Source: Nodularia sp. (in: cyanobacteria) (GTDB lineage Bacteria; Cyanobacteriota; Cyanobacteriia; Cyanobacteriales; Nostocaceae). From it: a stretch of 53,607 bases of DNA. The position numbers and the translations under genes are program-made. The notes under the pieces were generated by a model that saw only the letters and a list, made by a program, of their open reading frames with translations, was not told where the DNA came from and ran no database searches. Positions 9,285 through 17,821 of the stretch are shown here, in pieces; position 1 is the first letter of the stretch, and each line of letters begins with the position of its first letter. The stretch covers positions 1-53,607 of the forward strand of contig REBL01000171.1 in NCBI GenBank assembly GCA_007692755.1, in the 5' to 3' direction.

Positions 9285-9370
9285 TTAAAACAAAGCCCTA
9301 CCCTCCCGTAGCCGGAAAAGTAGGAGCCATCAGCCTCATAAAGGGCGGTTGTGGCAAGCTCCATTGCCAT
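9285..9370 (-). promoter_or_regulatory. fluoride riboswitch (crcB motif)
   Basis: The minus-strand RNA reads GGCAAUGGAGCUUGCC (9368-9353), then ACAACC, a GCC/GGC hairpin, and GGCUGAUGGCUCCUAC ending at about 9321. This follows the fluoride aptamer pattern: P1 GGCA/UGCC, the GGAGC loop pairing with GCUCC as P3, and the nearly invariant CUGAUGGC-CUCCUAC block. Length (about 51 nt) and order match the well-known Thermotoga petrophila aptamer as I recall it. It sits 91 nt upstream of the antiporter start and downstream of the CDF-like gene on the same strand. A short stem (CUAC/GUAG) followed by a U-rich stretch near 9285-9305 may be the expression platform, but that part is unclear. Confidence 0.9.
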
Positions 9371-9403
9371 CATTAATTAATTCAACAATACCATTTTTAT
9401 CTA

Positions 9404-10006
9404 TTAATGTCCTGTTTCTTGTGTTTGAGAACTTTCAACCCAGGCATTCCAGCCTTCTTTGAAGGCATAGAGAATAATTACTAAACCAGCCGCCGCGTCA
9501 GCCCACCACCAGCCCAAATAAGTGTTCAATAACAAACTCAGGAATACAGAAGCGGCCAAGTAAGCATCAATTAATGTCATGTGGGCTTCACTTTTAAGCA
9601 CAAAATTATTCAGCTTAGAGCCGACAACATCCTTACTGATAGCCAGCACCAGCATAATTACAAATGTTACTACTAGCCAAATCATAGCAAAGCCAGAATC
9701 ACCTGGACGCTCCTGATCCAACAGCGCATTCACTGATTCTACTAAAATAAATGTTGCTAGTACAAAAAAGGCAGTGCCAATTAAGCGAAGTGCTTGCTGA
9801 TCTCGTTCTTTATTGCCAGCTTGTAGCTGCCAGATTACTACCCCGGCGGCAAAAACATCAATTAAAGAGTCAAGTGCTAGTCCTACAAGTGCCACTGATT
9901 CAGTTTTTAACCCTAACACCATTGCCACCACTGTATTGATAATATTCCATCCTACAGTCAGGTATGCGAGCAGTAATCCTAGAGATTTAAGTTTAGTTTT
10001 TCTCAT
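9404..10006 (-). CDS. CDF-like (cation efflux) membrane protein, no cytoplasmic domain
   Basis: A 200-residue protein with about six transmembrane helices and the layout of the cation diffusion facilitator membrane domain. The TM2 acidic pair is Asp46-x3-Asp50 (ALDSLID), and TM5 has SEAHMTLIDAYLA with Asp147. The usual C-terminal cytoplasmic metal-binding domain is absent: the protein ends with a short tail after TM6. CDF proteins export divalent metals against protons. The substrate is not assigned, because the TM5 HxxxD site is not in standard register (His142 and Asp147 are five apart). It is transcribed toward the fluoride riboswitch and antiporter, 176 bp downstream. Whether it is functionally linked is unknown. 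Confidence 0.75.
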   Translation of the reverse strand: MRKTKLKSLGLLLAYLTVGWNIINTVVAMVLGLKTESVALVGLALDSLIDVFAAGVVIWQLQAGNKERDQQALRLIGTAFFVLATFILVESVNALLDQERPGDSGFAMIWLVVTFVIMLVLAISKDVVGSKLNNFVLKSEAHMTLIDAYLAASVFLSLLLNTYLGWWWADAAAGLVIILYAFKEGWNAWVESSQTQETGH

Positions 10007-10834
10007 ATTGAAAATATCTGCTTTGCCTGATTAGGATATCTTGCACAGCGACAATAAGCTTCACTCTTGTTATATATTTCGATAAATCAAGGAACTTCAG
10101 GACTAAATACCTCTCTACAAGACATTACACGGTAAGTGCAGCCATACCCGCCAGTACAAAGTAAATTATTTACGCCTTCCTAATTCTGCCACTCTATGGC
10201 AAGGTTATCACAGCTATTAATGCTCTATAAATAATGGTTTTATAACTTGGTAAACTATCATCTGATCACATATTGCTATTTACGATACTAATAAGAATTT
10301 GCGGTTTGATTGAATGAAAAAAATAAATGTAAATTCGATAAATAGATTGGTAATTCATATGCTATGCTTCGTATAGGAATCAAAAAAGTAAAGGCAGTAA
10401 AAGACTTAAAATAATTGAGACAAGCTCAATAAAGTTTTTTTGCTCTGGTAAATTCACTTCGATTCGTTATCGCTTTTTGTAACGAATAGGTAAGCTCAGG
10501 CTAGGTAGGATAGTAACTTTCATAACAACTTGAAGTCGATCAAAACTGCCTTGGTATGGGCTGGTAAGATTTGACTAACCTAGTTGGGATTACCCTCCAG
10601 ATGCAATTAAACTTAGAGTCTAGGAAGAAAGACTTTTAGTAAAACTTAGCAATTCAATAGAACTGAGAACGGTTACTGACTTAGTACAAAGGGGGACAAT
10701 ATTTTTACCTGCGGACTAAGCCATATCATTCTTCTCTGTTGAAACGAAAAGTTCAAGCCGAGCCGATACTGTTCCACAACATCCAGGAATTTAACCATAT
10801 TGTCAAACATCACCAAGAAATTGCCAACGCAGGT
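10007..10834. other. intergenic region, no supported gene
   Basis: About 830 bases of AT-rich sequence upstream of the CDF-like gene. I see no long coding frame, RNA gene or clear promoter. A stop-free plus-strand stretch at about 10694-10890 (containing EPILFHNIQEFNHIV) has no start codon context and no recognised family. It may be a gene relic or chance. Confidence 0.5.
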
Positions 10835-11195
10835 GTATCACTTTTAAGTGGGAATTTATCTCCTTGCATTACTCATGCTATGGCTAGTTGATAGAAGTTC
10901 TTGGTGTTCATAACATCAGCAAAATTAGGAAATTTGTAGTCACCATTGAGAGTAAATTGCAATGTTGGTTGGTTATTTAGTTCAGGGATGCACTCTGCAT
11001 AAACTAAAATTCCTGCTGCAACTTACTTTTAAGGTTTGAGCCACCAATTGGGATACTACAACAACTGATAATGCTGGAGTCAAGCTTTTTAAAGCTACGC
11101 CATAGGTGCATCTGGTATGACTTGCAATATTTCTTGAGCGATGGCTTGAAAAAGTTACTCTGCATCTACGCAACTTTTTGCAGAGGTGATATATG
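10835..11195 (-). pseudogene. decayed gene upstream of nifH, family not recognised
   Basis: On the minus strand three successive frames give protein-like text that joins smoothly only if frameshifts are allowed: LFQAIAQEILQVIPDAPM (about 11151-11098), then GVALKSLTPALSVVVVSQLV, then VAAGILVYAECIPELNNQP followed by FTLNGDYKFPNFADVMNTKN to about 10880. At least two frameshifts and several stops interrupt it. Each piece has amphipathic, gene-like composition. I do not recognise the family. The decay next to an orphan nifH suggests that the neighbourhood has been reduced. Evidence is by eye and could be overread. Confidence 0.4.
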
Positions 11196-11301
11196 GATGA
11201 GAACTTACCCCCAGGTGTGAGGTTCTCAACTGGAAAAAGGTGGCAGCATTCGCCGCAAATATACGGCTCGTGGTGGTTTGACTATACCTAACCAAGCCTG
11301 A

Positions 11302-12255
<954 letters not shown>

Positions 12256-12258
12256 TCC

Positions 12259-12380
12259 TTGAGGGTGGGTGCTACCCACCCCAAATATGATCAACTTTAA
12301 AAAAATATCTTTGGCTGGAGTAATAATTTATAATTATTTTCTGGCTTTTTCTGTTGAAACTGACAATTATTTAAGGGTAA
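12259..12380 (-). pseudogene. truncated duplicate of the adjacent small gene
   Basis: 12259-12290 matches 12513-12544, and 12297-12375 matches about 12700-12785, in the same order, with the intervening roughly 155 bases missing. The minus-strand translation gives LNNCQFQQKKPENNY, close to LNNCKLKKKKQENNY of the intact protein at 12553-12840, and then loses frame. It is therefore a decayed tandem copy of the 3' flank and part of that gene. It lies between nifH and the intact copy. Confidence 0.75.
12263..12281 (+). terminator. hairpin directly after nifH
   Basis: A perfect 8-bp stem GGGTGGGT/ACCCACCC with a 3-base loop begins 8 bases after the nifH stop. It lacks a T-run, so termination or 3'-end stabilisation is only likely. 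A near-identical hairpin recurs at 12519-12534 in front of the related small gene. Confidence 0.55.
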
Positions 12381-12552
12381 AAAAATGTGTGTTGGATTCC
12401 TTTACCTCAACCTAACGTTTGCGCTAAGTTGTATGTATACAGTAGCCAAGCGAAGAGGGGGCTATGATATACCTGATTAAGAAATGCTATAAAAAGAGAG
12501 AAATTAAGTCATGCTTGAGGGTGAGTGCTACCCACCCCAAATATTCATAACT

Positions 12553-12840
12553 CTATACGGCGGTTTGTGTATTATCCTTGATACTACTCAAACAAAAATT
12601 AATGTGGGAACGGATGGCTCGTTCATAAACTAGAGTCTGCTGTGTGCGTACACCTATGGGTTGATATATCAAGTTAACGTCTGGAAAGTCGCACCAGGAC
12701 ATTAAAAAAATATCTTTGGCTGGAGTGATAATTTCATAATTATTCTCTTGCTTTTTCTTTTTCAGCTTACAGTTGTTTAATTTTAATTTTTGTCTAAATA
12801 ATGTTTCAAATTCTGAAATTAAATTTGAAGTATCTGGCAT
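12553..12840 (-). CDS. small hypothetical protein next to nifH
   Basis: A 95-residue protein convergent with nifH. The N-terminal third is charged and helical (SEFETLFRQKLKLNNC), with a Lys-rich run. The C-terminal half contains FPDVNLIYQPIGVRTQQTL, which looks like a compact alpha/beta fold. No signal peptide or membrane segment. I do not recognise the family. That a partial second copy exists immediately beside it, with the same flanking hairpin, supports a real gene that was duplicated locally. Function unknown. Confidence 0.6.
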   Translation of the reverse strand: MPDTSNLISEFETLFRQKLKLNNCKLKKKKQENNYEIITPAKDIFLMSWCDFPDVNLIYQPIGVRTQQTLVYERAIRSHINFCLSSIKDNTQTAV

Positions 12841-13282
12841 TGTTTATACACGTTTAATCGTGCTGCTTGGTTAAACATTATATTGTGATATTACTAAGTA
12901 TAGAAGTTTAGCTCCTATCACGAAGTAGTCTATCAGTTAAAAGGTATTGACAAATTCAAGTATTTAATGTTACTTTATTTGCTTCATCATATTTGACACT
13001 GGAACTCTGAGGGAAACTACTGTAAATATAATTGTTACTACCTCTAAAGTATATCCTTTTTTAGGAAAGTATACATATTCTTTTCTGAGAAAAAGTAGCT
13101 AAAAAAACTAAATAGGCTTGTATAAGTGTAAATACTATGCCCAAGTTTAAGCGGGAAACCCGTACTAAAGATGAGAGGTTTTCTGCACCAATATCTGAAT
13201 TTAGCTAGATAGAATGAAAATGCGACTTAAGTGATGCTGTTGTCTCCAAAACCCAATGCAGCATTAGCAGGAGAGCAAAATT
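12841..13282. other. intergenic region upstream of the HtpX-type protease
   Basis: About 440 bases without a gene. TTGACA at 12948 is followed after 17 nt by TTACTT, and a second TTGACA lies near 12993. Either could be a -35 element for the downstream protease gene, but the -10 matches are poor. Nothing else is recognisable. Confidence 0.4.
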
Positions 13283-14155
13283 ATGCACAATCAATTGAAA
13301 ACGGTTGCTTTGCTGGCTGTTCTTAGTGGTCTTTTGATTGCTATTAGCTACTGGATGATTGGCGGTACTGGTGGCTTGATGATTGGAATTGGTTTAGCAG
13401 CAGCAACAAACCTATTTTCCTGGTATCAATCAGATCAAATTGCGCTGAGAGTCTACCGCGCCCGTCCTGTGAATGAAGCCCAGGCACCGGGACTCTATCG
13501 GATGGTGCAGAGATTGTCTCGACGTGCCAATATTCCCATGCCAGGAGTTTACATTGTTCCTAGTCAAACTGCCAATGCTTTCGCTACGGGACGCGATCCC
13601 GAACACGCGGCTGTAGCTGTTACTGAAGGCATTTTGAATATCTTGCCAGCAGATGAACTCGAAGGCGTGATTGCTCACGAACTGACTCACATTACTAATC
13701 GTGACACTCTTACACAAGCCGTTGCTGCCACAATTGCCGGGGCGATCTCGTTTCTGGCACAAATGGTTAGTTACAGTTTATGGTTTGGTGGTGCAGGTTC
13801 GCGAGATGGTAACAGAGGGGGAAATATTTTCGGTGTTTTGTTAACAGTTATACTTGCACCGATAGCTGCCACAATTATTCAACTAGCAATTTCGCGCACA
13901 CGGGAGTTTTCCGCCGATGCTGGTGCGGCTAGATTGACTGGTAATCCTCGCGCTTTGGCTAAGGCACTGCAAAGGTTAGAAGCTACAGCTAGGCAGCTAC
14001 CTTTAAATAGCAACCCAGCTTTTGAGCCGTTATTGATTATTAATCCGATTTCGGGTAAGTTTTTGGGGAGCTTATTTTCTAGCCACCCTGCTACGGAAGC
14101 ACGAGTTGAAGAATTACTAAAATTAGAGCATCAATTGCCAACAACGGCTTATTAA
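13283..14155 (+). CDS. htpX: M48 family zinc metalloprotease, HtpX-like
   Basis: A 290-residue membrane protease. Two N-terminal transmembrane segments (about 8-27 and 28-46), then the zinc motif HELTH (His132, Glu133, His136) and the third-ligand region REFSADAGAARL. Another hydrophobic pair lies around 145-195. HtpX enzymes sit in the inner membrane with a cytosolic active site and degrade misfolded membrane proteins. The usual length for the family is 280-300 residues. A ribosome-binding site (GGAGAG) precedes the ATG. The next gene is on the same strand 149 bp downstream. Confidence 0.92.
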   Translation: MHNQLKTVALLAVLSGLLIAISYWMIGGTGGLMIGIGLAAATNLFSWYQSDQIALRVYRARPVNEAQAPGLYRMVQRLSRRANIPMPGVYIVPSQTANAFATGRDPEHAAVAVTEGILNILPADELEGVIAHELTHITNRDTLTQAVAATIAGAISFLAQMVSYSLWFGGAGSRDGNRGGNIFGVLLTVILAPIAATIIQLAISRTREFSADAGAARLTGNPRALAKALQRLEATARQLPLNSNPAFEPLLIINPISGKFLGSLFSSHPATEARVEELLKLEHQLPTTAY

Positions 14156-14304
14156 GCGTGATGCGGATTTAACTTGCATGATGTAAATTGGGCATCTTGC
14201 TTCACTGACAAGAGATTCAGGATTTCTGAATATGCACTTTTAGCGAACCGCATCTGTAGTTTCCATCAGAAACAGAAGTTTTGCAATTAAGGATATTTTA
14301 AATT

Positions 14305-14706
14305 ATGAGTGCTAACAACAACGAACCTAGAGAATCTACAGCGATTGTAGAAATCAGCCCTCAAACCGACGAAATAGTAGAAACCGAGATGGCTGGTGAA
14401 AGTGATGAAATTAAGCGTGAAACGAAAGCGTTGATTGAAGCGCTCAAAAAACGCGCTCAAACTGAAGCGGAATCAGCAGGTACTCTCACCCGTGAAACCT
14501 ATGTTAATGCTGTGCGCCAAGCCAGAGAAGCCATTGAACAGGAAAAACTGATTTCGCGCGATCGCCTGGAGAATTCTTGGGCTACCATGCAGGAAGAAAC
14601 AGAGAAAAACTGGCACTTGCTAGTTAAAGAAATTACAGATTTTAGCGATCGCCTGCAAGATGCCGCTCAAGCCGCCTGGGACGCGTTCAACGCCCCTCGT
14701 CCTTAA
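14305..14706 (+). CDS. helical hypothetical protein, cyanobacterial type
   Basis: A 133-residue, highly charged protein, almost wholly alpha-helical. The first 35 residues are acidic and probably disordered. Residues of about 38-130 form long amphipathic helices (ETKALIEALKKRAQTEAESA; RDRLENSWATMQEETEKNW) and end with AAQAAWDAFNAPRP. No signal or membrane segment. Two HIP1-type sites lie within the gene. I recognise the general type as a conserved small cyanobacterial protein but cannot name a function. It follows htpX on the same strand. Confidence 0.75.
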   Translation: MSANNNEPRESTAIVEISPQTDEIVETEMAGESDEIKRETKALIEALKKRAQTEAESAGTLTRETYVNAVRQAREAIEQEKLISRDRLENSWATMQEETEKNWHLLVKEITDFSDRLQDAAQAAWDAFNAPRP

Positions 14707-14717
14707 GATTAAGAATC

Positions 14718-14743
14718 TAGAGACGTTCCACCGAACGTCTCTA
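14718..14743. repeat. palindromic repeat, possible bidirectional terminator
   Basis: A perfect 11-bp inverted repeat TAGAGACGTTC/GAACGTCTCTA with a 4-base loop sits between two convergent genes. It is of the same family as the foldback at 7435-7462. No T-run, so termination is only possible. Confidence 0.65.
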
Positions 14744-14789
14744 CTACAATCTTTCTGGGCAATTCATAATATTTAAATTATGTCAATAC

Positions 14790-15464
14790 CTAATTAAGAG
14801 AGAGCAAATTTAGTTTTGCTACCATTTCAGTCCGAGCTGAAACACCCAGTTTCCGAAACATCCTTTTGAGGGCTTGTTTGACAGAATTTTGCGTGATCCA
14901 CAGTTTGCCACCAATTTCCGCATTCGTTAACCCTTGGGCTACCAAATCAGCAATTTCTAGCTCACGTGCGGTTAAAGGACTTACTAACAGGGAATTAGAG
15001 ATTTTTGGTTCCTTTGCTCGCAGAGTGGCAAGTTTGGCTGATAAGTGAATGCACAAAGCGCTTAAATCAGTCAGGTCATCGGCATTAAAAGCTTCAGTTC
15101 CTTGATCGCGGGCTAAGTTTAACGTCCCCACAAGACGACCATCACAAACAATCGGCCCAGTCATCACGTGTTCATGGTCTTGACGCGAACAGAAATGTTT
15201 CCAATCTCCTGGTGATAATATTAATTGCTCATGGGCGGGAGCGTGCCGTTCCACCACATAGCGCCCGACGGGGTTATTCTCCATACAGACTGCGGGAATA
15301 GTCTGAACATTAAGTTCTGCGGTGGGCTGTTCATCGATCAGATAGATCCCGCAATGTTGCACGCCAAAATACTCACCAATTTTATCCATGAGAGCCAGTC
15401 TTAGTTGCTGCTCGTTGTTGACATTAGCGATCGCTTGAAATACAACGTAAAGAGAATTAGGCAT
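14790..15464 (-). CDS. GAF-LuxR transcriptional regulator
   Basis: A 224-residue regulator. The N-terminal part (about 1-150) has a GAF-like fold with IGEYFGVQHCGIYLID and VCDGRLVGTLNLAR. The C-terminal part (about 163-220) is a LuxR-type helix-turn-helix: LTARELEIADLVAQGLTNAE followed by the recognition helix QNSVKQALKRMFRKL. There is no receiver domain, so the GAF probably senses a ligand or redox cue directly; the Cys residues of the GAF are candidates. I chose ATG 15464; a GTG at 15476 would add four residues. It is divergent from the DUF3386 gene with about 100 bp between, so it may regulate that gene. Confidence 0.88.
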   Translation of the reverse strand: MPNSLYVVFQAIANVNNEQQLRLALMDKIGEYFGVQHCGIYLIDEQPTAELNVQTIPAVCMENNPVGRYVVERHAPAHEQLILSPGDWKHFCSRQDHEHVMTGPIVCDGRLVGTLNLARDQGTEAFNADDLTDLSALCIHLSAKLATLRAKEPKISNSLLVSPLTARELEIADLVAQGLTNAEIGGKLWITQNSVKQALKRMFRKLGVSARTEMVAKLNLLSLN

Positions 15465-15566
15465 AAGTGTACCCACTTGGGGACTATGCGAAGCTTCATA
15501 TTTACATCTATGCTAATACTAACGAAGATAAAACGCTAATATAGCTAGTCACGCTAGGAGAAGCAT

Positions 15567-16208
15567 ATGACAATTACAAAACTTTCGGCTCAGGAACTTT
15601 TCCGGGCTGCTTATGAAAATCGCTACACCTGGGACAAGAGTTTTCCCGGTTATACCGCAGATATTACTTATAAATATGATGACCAAGTATTTACAGGTAA
15701 AGTAGTCATTGATGGTAATCTCAAGGCCGAAGTGTTGGACGTAGAAGATGAGTCAGCCAAAAAAGCCATCCACGGTCAGGCTTGGGAAATTGCCATTCAC
15801 CGCGTCCGTCGCAGCTTTGAAGATACCCACAGCGCCAATCAATTCAGCTATGGTAACACTGACGAAACTGGTGCAACGGAAATTTTAGTTGGTGGTAAAG
15901 GTGAAGGCGATAAATATAAAGTTCGCAATAATGAAGTTTGCCACGTTCACCGTTTAATCCACGGTACTTTTGTGACCATTGACACTTTCAGCAGTCATGA
16001 TACTGGTGCAGGTTATTTGTCTCACACCTATGACTCTGTATACCATGACCCCAAAACAGGGGAACAAAAGGGTGGTAGAAGTGAGTTTACCGATGAATAT
16101 GAAAAAGTTGGTGAATATTTCATTTTAAATCGTCGCGAGATTCGCACTGAAACAGCCGGCAAAACTTCAACTCAAGAGTTTATTTTTTCTAACCTGAAAC
16201 TGTTGTAA
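15567..16208 (+). CDS. DUF3386 family protein
   Basis: A 213-residue cyanobacterial protein of what I recognise as the DUF3386 family. It begins SAQELFRAAYENRYTWD, a typical start, and is rich in beta-strand with many charged residues. No signal peptide is visible. A strong ribosome-binding site (AGGAG) precedes the ATG, and a strong intrinsic terminator follows. Function unknown in the family. Its divergent neighbour is a GAF-LuxR regulator. Confidence 0.85.
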   Translation: MTITKLSAQELFRAAYENRYTWDKSFPGYTADITYKYDDQVFTGKVVIDGNLKAEVLDVEDESAKKAIHGQAWEIAIHRVRRSFEDTHSANQFSYGNTDETGATEILVGGKGEGDKYKVRNNEVCHVHRLIHGTFVTIDTFSSHDTGAGYLSHTYDSVYHDPKTGEQKGGRSEFTDEYEKVGEYFILNRREIRTETAGKTSTQEFIFSNLKLL

Positions 16209-16249
16209 TCTGTGGCTACTTAAGCTAGATTTTTAAATAGAAAAAAATA

Positions 16250-16290
16250 AGCGATCGCCCAAAGTAAATTCAGGCGATCGCTATTTTTTT
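16250..16290 (+). terminator. intrinsic terminator built from two HIP1 octamers
   Basis: A 10-bp perfect stem AGCGATCGCC/GGCGATCGCT (16250-16259 and 16273-16282) followed by a run of seven T. It ends the DUF3386 transcript. An A-run on the left side means it could also work on the minus strand for the Tic22 gene. Each arm contains GCGATCGC. Confidence 0.85.
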
Positions 16291-16364
16291 ATTTTAAAAT
16301 TAAAACTTACGAATTACATAAATTTCTGCTACAAATGCAATTCATCGAGTCTTAGCATTTTTGC

Positions 16365-17129
16365 TCATTGTCGAGGTAATTTCTCAAGAAACTTTCTTGA
16401 CTCCGGAGATGGTACAATCACAACTTGATTGAACCAGTCATCATTCTTTTGTTCTAAAGTTTCAATTACTGAATCAATATCTATAACTTGAATCTCAGCG
16501 GTGGAAAACTCAGGTTTAACTTGGTTTAACAAACCTTGTGCGTCTTGCTTGCTTAAAAACATTGGAATTAATTCTTTACTGTCAGCATTTGATTTGATAG
16601 CTACATACCCTTTATCAGGAGCAAATCTGACTACAAATACAGGCACACCCGGAAATTGCTCAACTTTTTCACCACTTTGGCGCAGTAAATCTTTTGCTGC
16701 TGTCACCTCTTGTTTTACTGGTTGCAGGGCAAAAACGACCGGCTCTGGCTGATTTCCAGACTGTTTTAACTGTTGGTAAATAAATCCCAGTGGTACAACT
16801 TCTACCTGTAAATTTTTGACCAAATCTGTCAATCGTTGGTCTTGGTTGTTGGCACTCTGTAATTCGGTAATCACAGCTTCAGCTTCTTGCTGACTCATAT
16901 AAACACCAGCGACTGTCACCGCTTTTTGACCATTTTGCTCGGCTGGTACAGAACGAGTTAATGGTGATCCTTCCTCATTAGTAATTAAATATACTGGTAC
17001 AGCATCAAGTTTTTGTTTGATTTGTTCTTGTGACAATGCAAATACAGATGTACTACCAGCAAAAAAACTCAATAACACAGCAGTAGTAACTATACCGAAT
17101 GTTTTACCCCGACGAAGTAATGATTTCAT
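16365..17129 (-). CDS. tic22: Tic22-like periplasmic protein
   Basis: A 254-residue protein with an N-terminal signal (basic residues then TFGIVTTAVLLSFFAG, cleavage likely after VFA). The mature part carries two related alpha/beta halves with VPVYLITNEEGSPLT and VPVFVVRFAPDKGYVAI, each followed by a helix (SQQEAEAVITELQ; SKQDAQGLLNQVK), the Tic22 pattern. In Anabaena, Tic22 is a periplasmic factor important for outer-membrane biogenesis; chloroplast Tic22 works in protein import. The ATG at 17129 is preferred over 17159 because it directly begins the signal peptide. Confidence 0.88.
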   Translation of the reverse strand: MKSLLRRGKTFGIVTTAVLLSFFAGSTSVFALSQEQIKQKLDAVPVYLITNEEGSPLTRSVPAEQNGQKAVTVAGVYMSQQEAEAVITELQSANNQDQRLTDLVKNLQVEVVPLGFIYQQLKQSGNQPEPVVFALQPVKQEVTAAKDLLRQSGEKVEQFPGVPVFVVRFAPDKGYVAIKSNADSKELIPMFLSKQDAQGLLNQVKPEFSTAEIQVIDIDSVIETLEQKNDDWFNQVVIVPSPESRKFLEKLPRQ

Positions 17130-17352
17130 GATTTCTCTGGTTGTGGACACTGGAATCAAAATGCTTGGATTGTGATGTCAGGTCGTCAGTTAATTTTAAA
17201 TCCCTGGACTGACATAACTTTTGTTAATTCCTCGGTATGAATTGCCATTAATCACTTCGCAACTACCTTTCTAGTTGCGGCACATTTTTTTGTATTCGAT
17301 AAGTCATCCTACAGGAAGTTACTTAGTAATTGCAAACAATTATCAGAATTTC

Positions 17353-17560
17353 TTAATAAAAAGCTAACTCATAGGGATTTTCAGTTAAACCTTGTCCATC
17401 ATGAAAAATGGAGTTTTTGTCATTGCGACGTAAGGAAGCAATCTCACCATCTTGACTAAGAACTACAGTTCTCAAAGTAGACAAGGTTTATATAGACCAA
17501 AACTTCTGCTTGGGTGGGTGGGAGTTGAATATCTGGTGCAGCTAGGATAGCTTCTGACAT
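17353..17560 (-). pseudogene. small reading frame split by a 105-bp MITE
   Basis: On the minus strand an ATG at 17560, preceded by AGCAGGTGAAAAGCT, starts MSEAILAAPDIQLPPTQ and reads into the repeat at 17490, where it stops. Deleting one TA plus the element (103 bases) joins GTCTATATA to ACTGAAAAT and restores a frame ending ITENPYELAFY and a TAA at 17353-17355, giving 34 residues. The restored start resembles the opening of some Uma2-type proteins, but the family is not certain. The original gene may have been longer. That a frame is restored exactly supports a real, now broken, small gene. Confidence 0.55.
17386..17490 (-). mobile_element. MITE, TA-flanked, identical to the copy at the window end
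   Basis: 105 bases with ends TAAACCTTGTC and GACAAGGTTTA. If TA is the duplicated target, the terminal repeats are AACCTTGTC/GACAAGGTT. By eye all 105 positions agree with the reverse complement of 53503-53607. No coding frame. TA target and short terminal repeats are typical of elements mobilised by IS630/Tc1-mariner transposases; that assignment is inference. Confidence 0.85.
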
Positions 17561-17652
17561 AGCTTTTCACCTGCTTAAATAAGCATCACGGATATTTTTA
17601 TGTTAATCGAAATATTTTTTTGTAGGATGCATTCTTGCGTATTTCTATTGAT

Positions 17653-17779
17653 GTGACAAGCTTAAAATAATGCCAAAAATTGTAGCTTGGGTTGACGTAA
17701 CCAAACCCAACATCATTGGTAGAGTAGGTTTGCGCTGCGCTTAACCCAACCTACTCTAATCACTCTTTTAGCTTGTCAC
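17653..17779. repeat. foldback repeat with nested hairpin
   Basis: The outer inverted repeats GTGACAAGCT (17653-17662) and AGCTTGTCAC (17770-17779) are perfect. Inside, TAGAGTAGGTT (17720-17730) pairs with AACCTACTCTA (17748-17758) around GCGCTGCGC. A related end (AAGCTTGCCACGCC) occurs at 49029-49042. It fills the space between the broken small gene and glgB and carries no coding frame. Confidence 0.65.
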
Positions 17780-17821
17780 GCCACTACGAATTGAAAGTCA
17801 GATAAAGGTGAGGGTGGAGTA

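Noticed and set aside
10982..11173. A 63-codon minus-strand frame upstream of nifH
   Set aside because: It is one of three broken frames of a decayed gene and is not intact; its start also lies in another frame of the relic.
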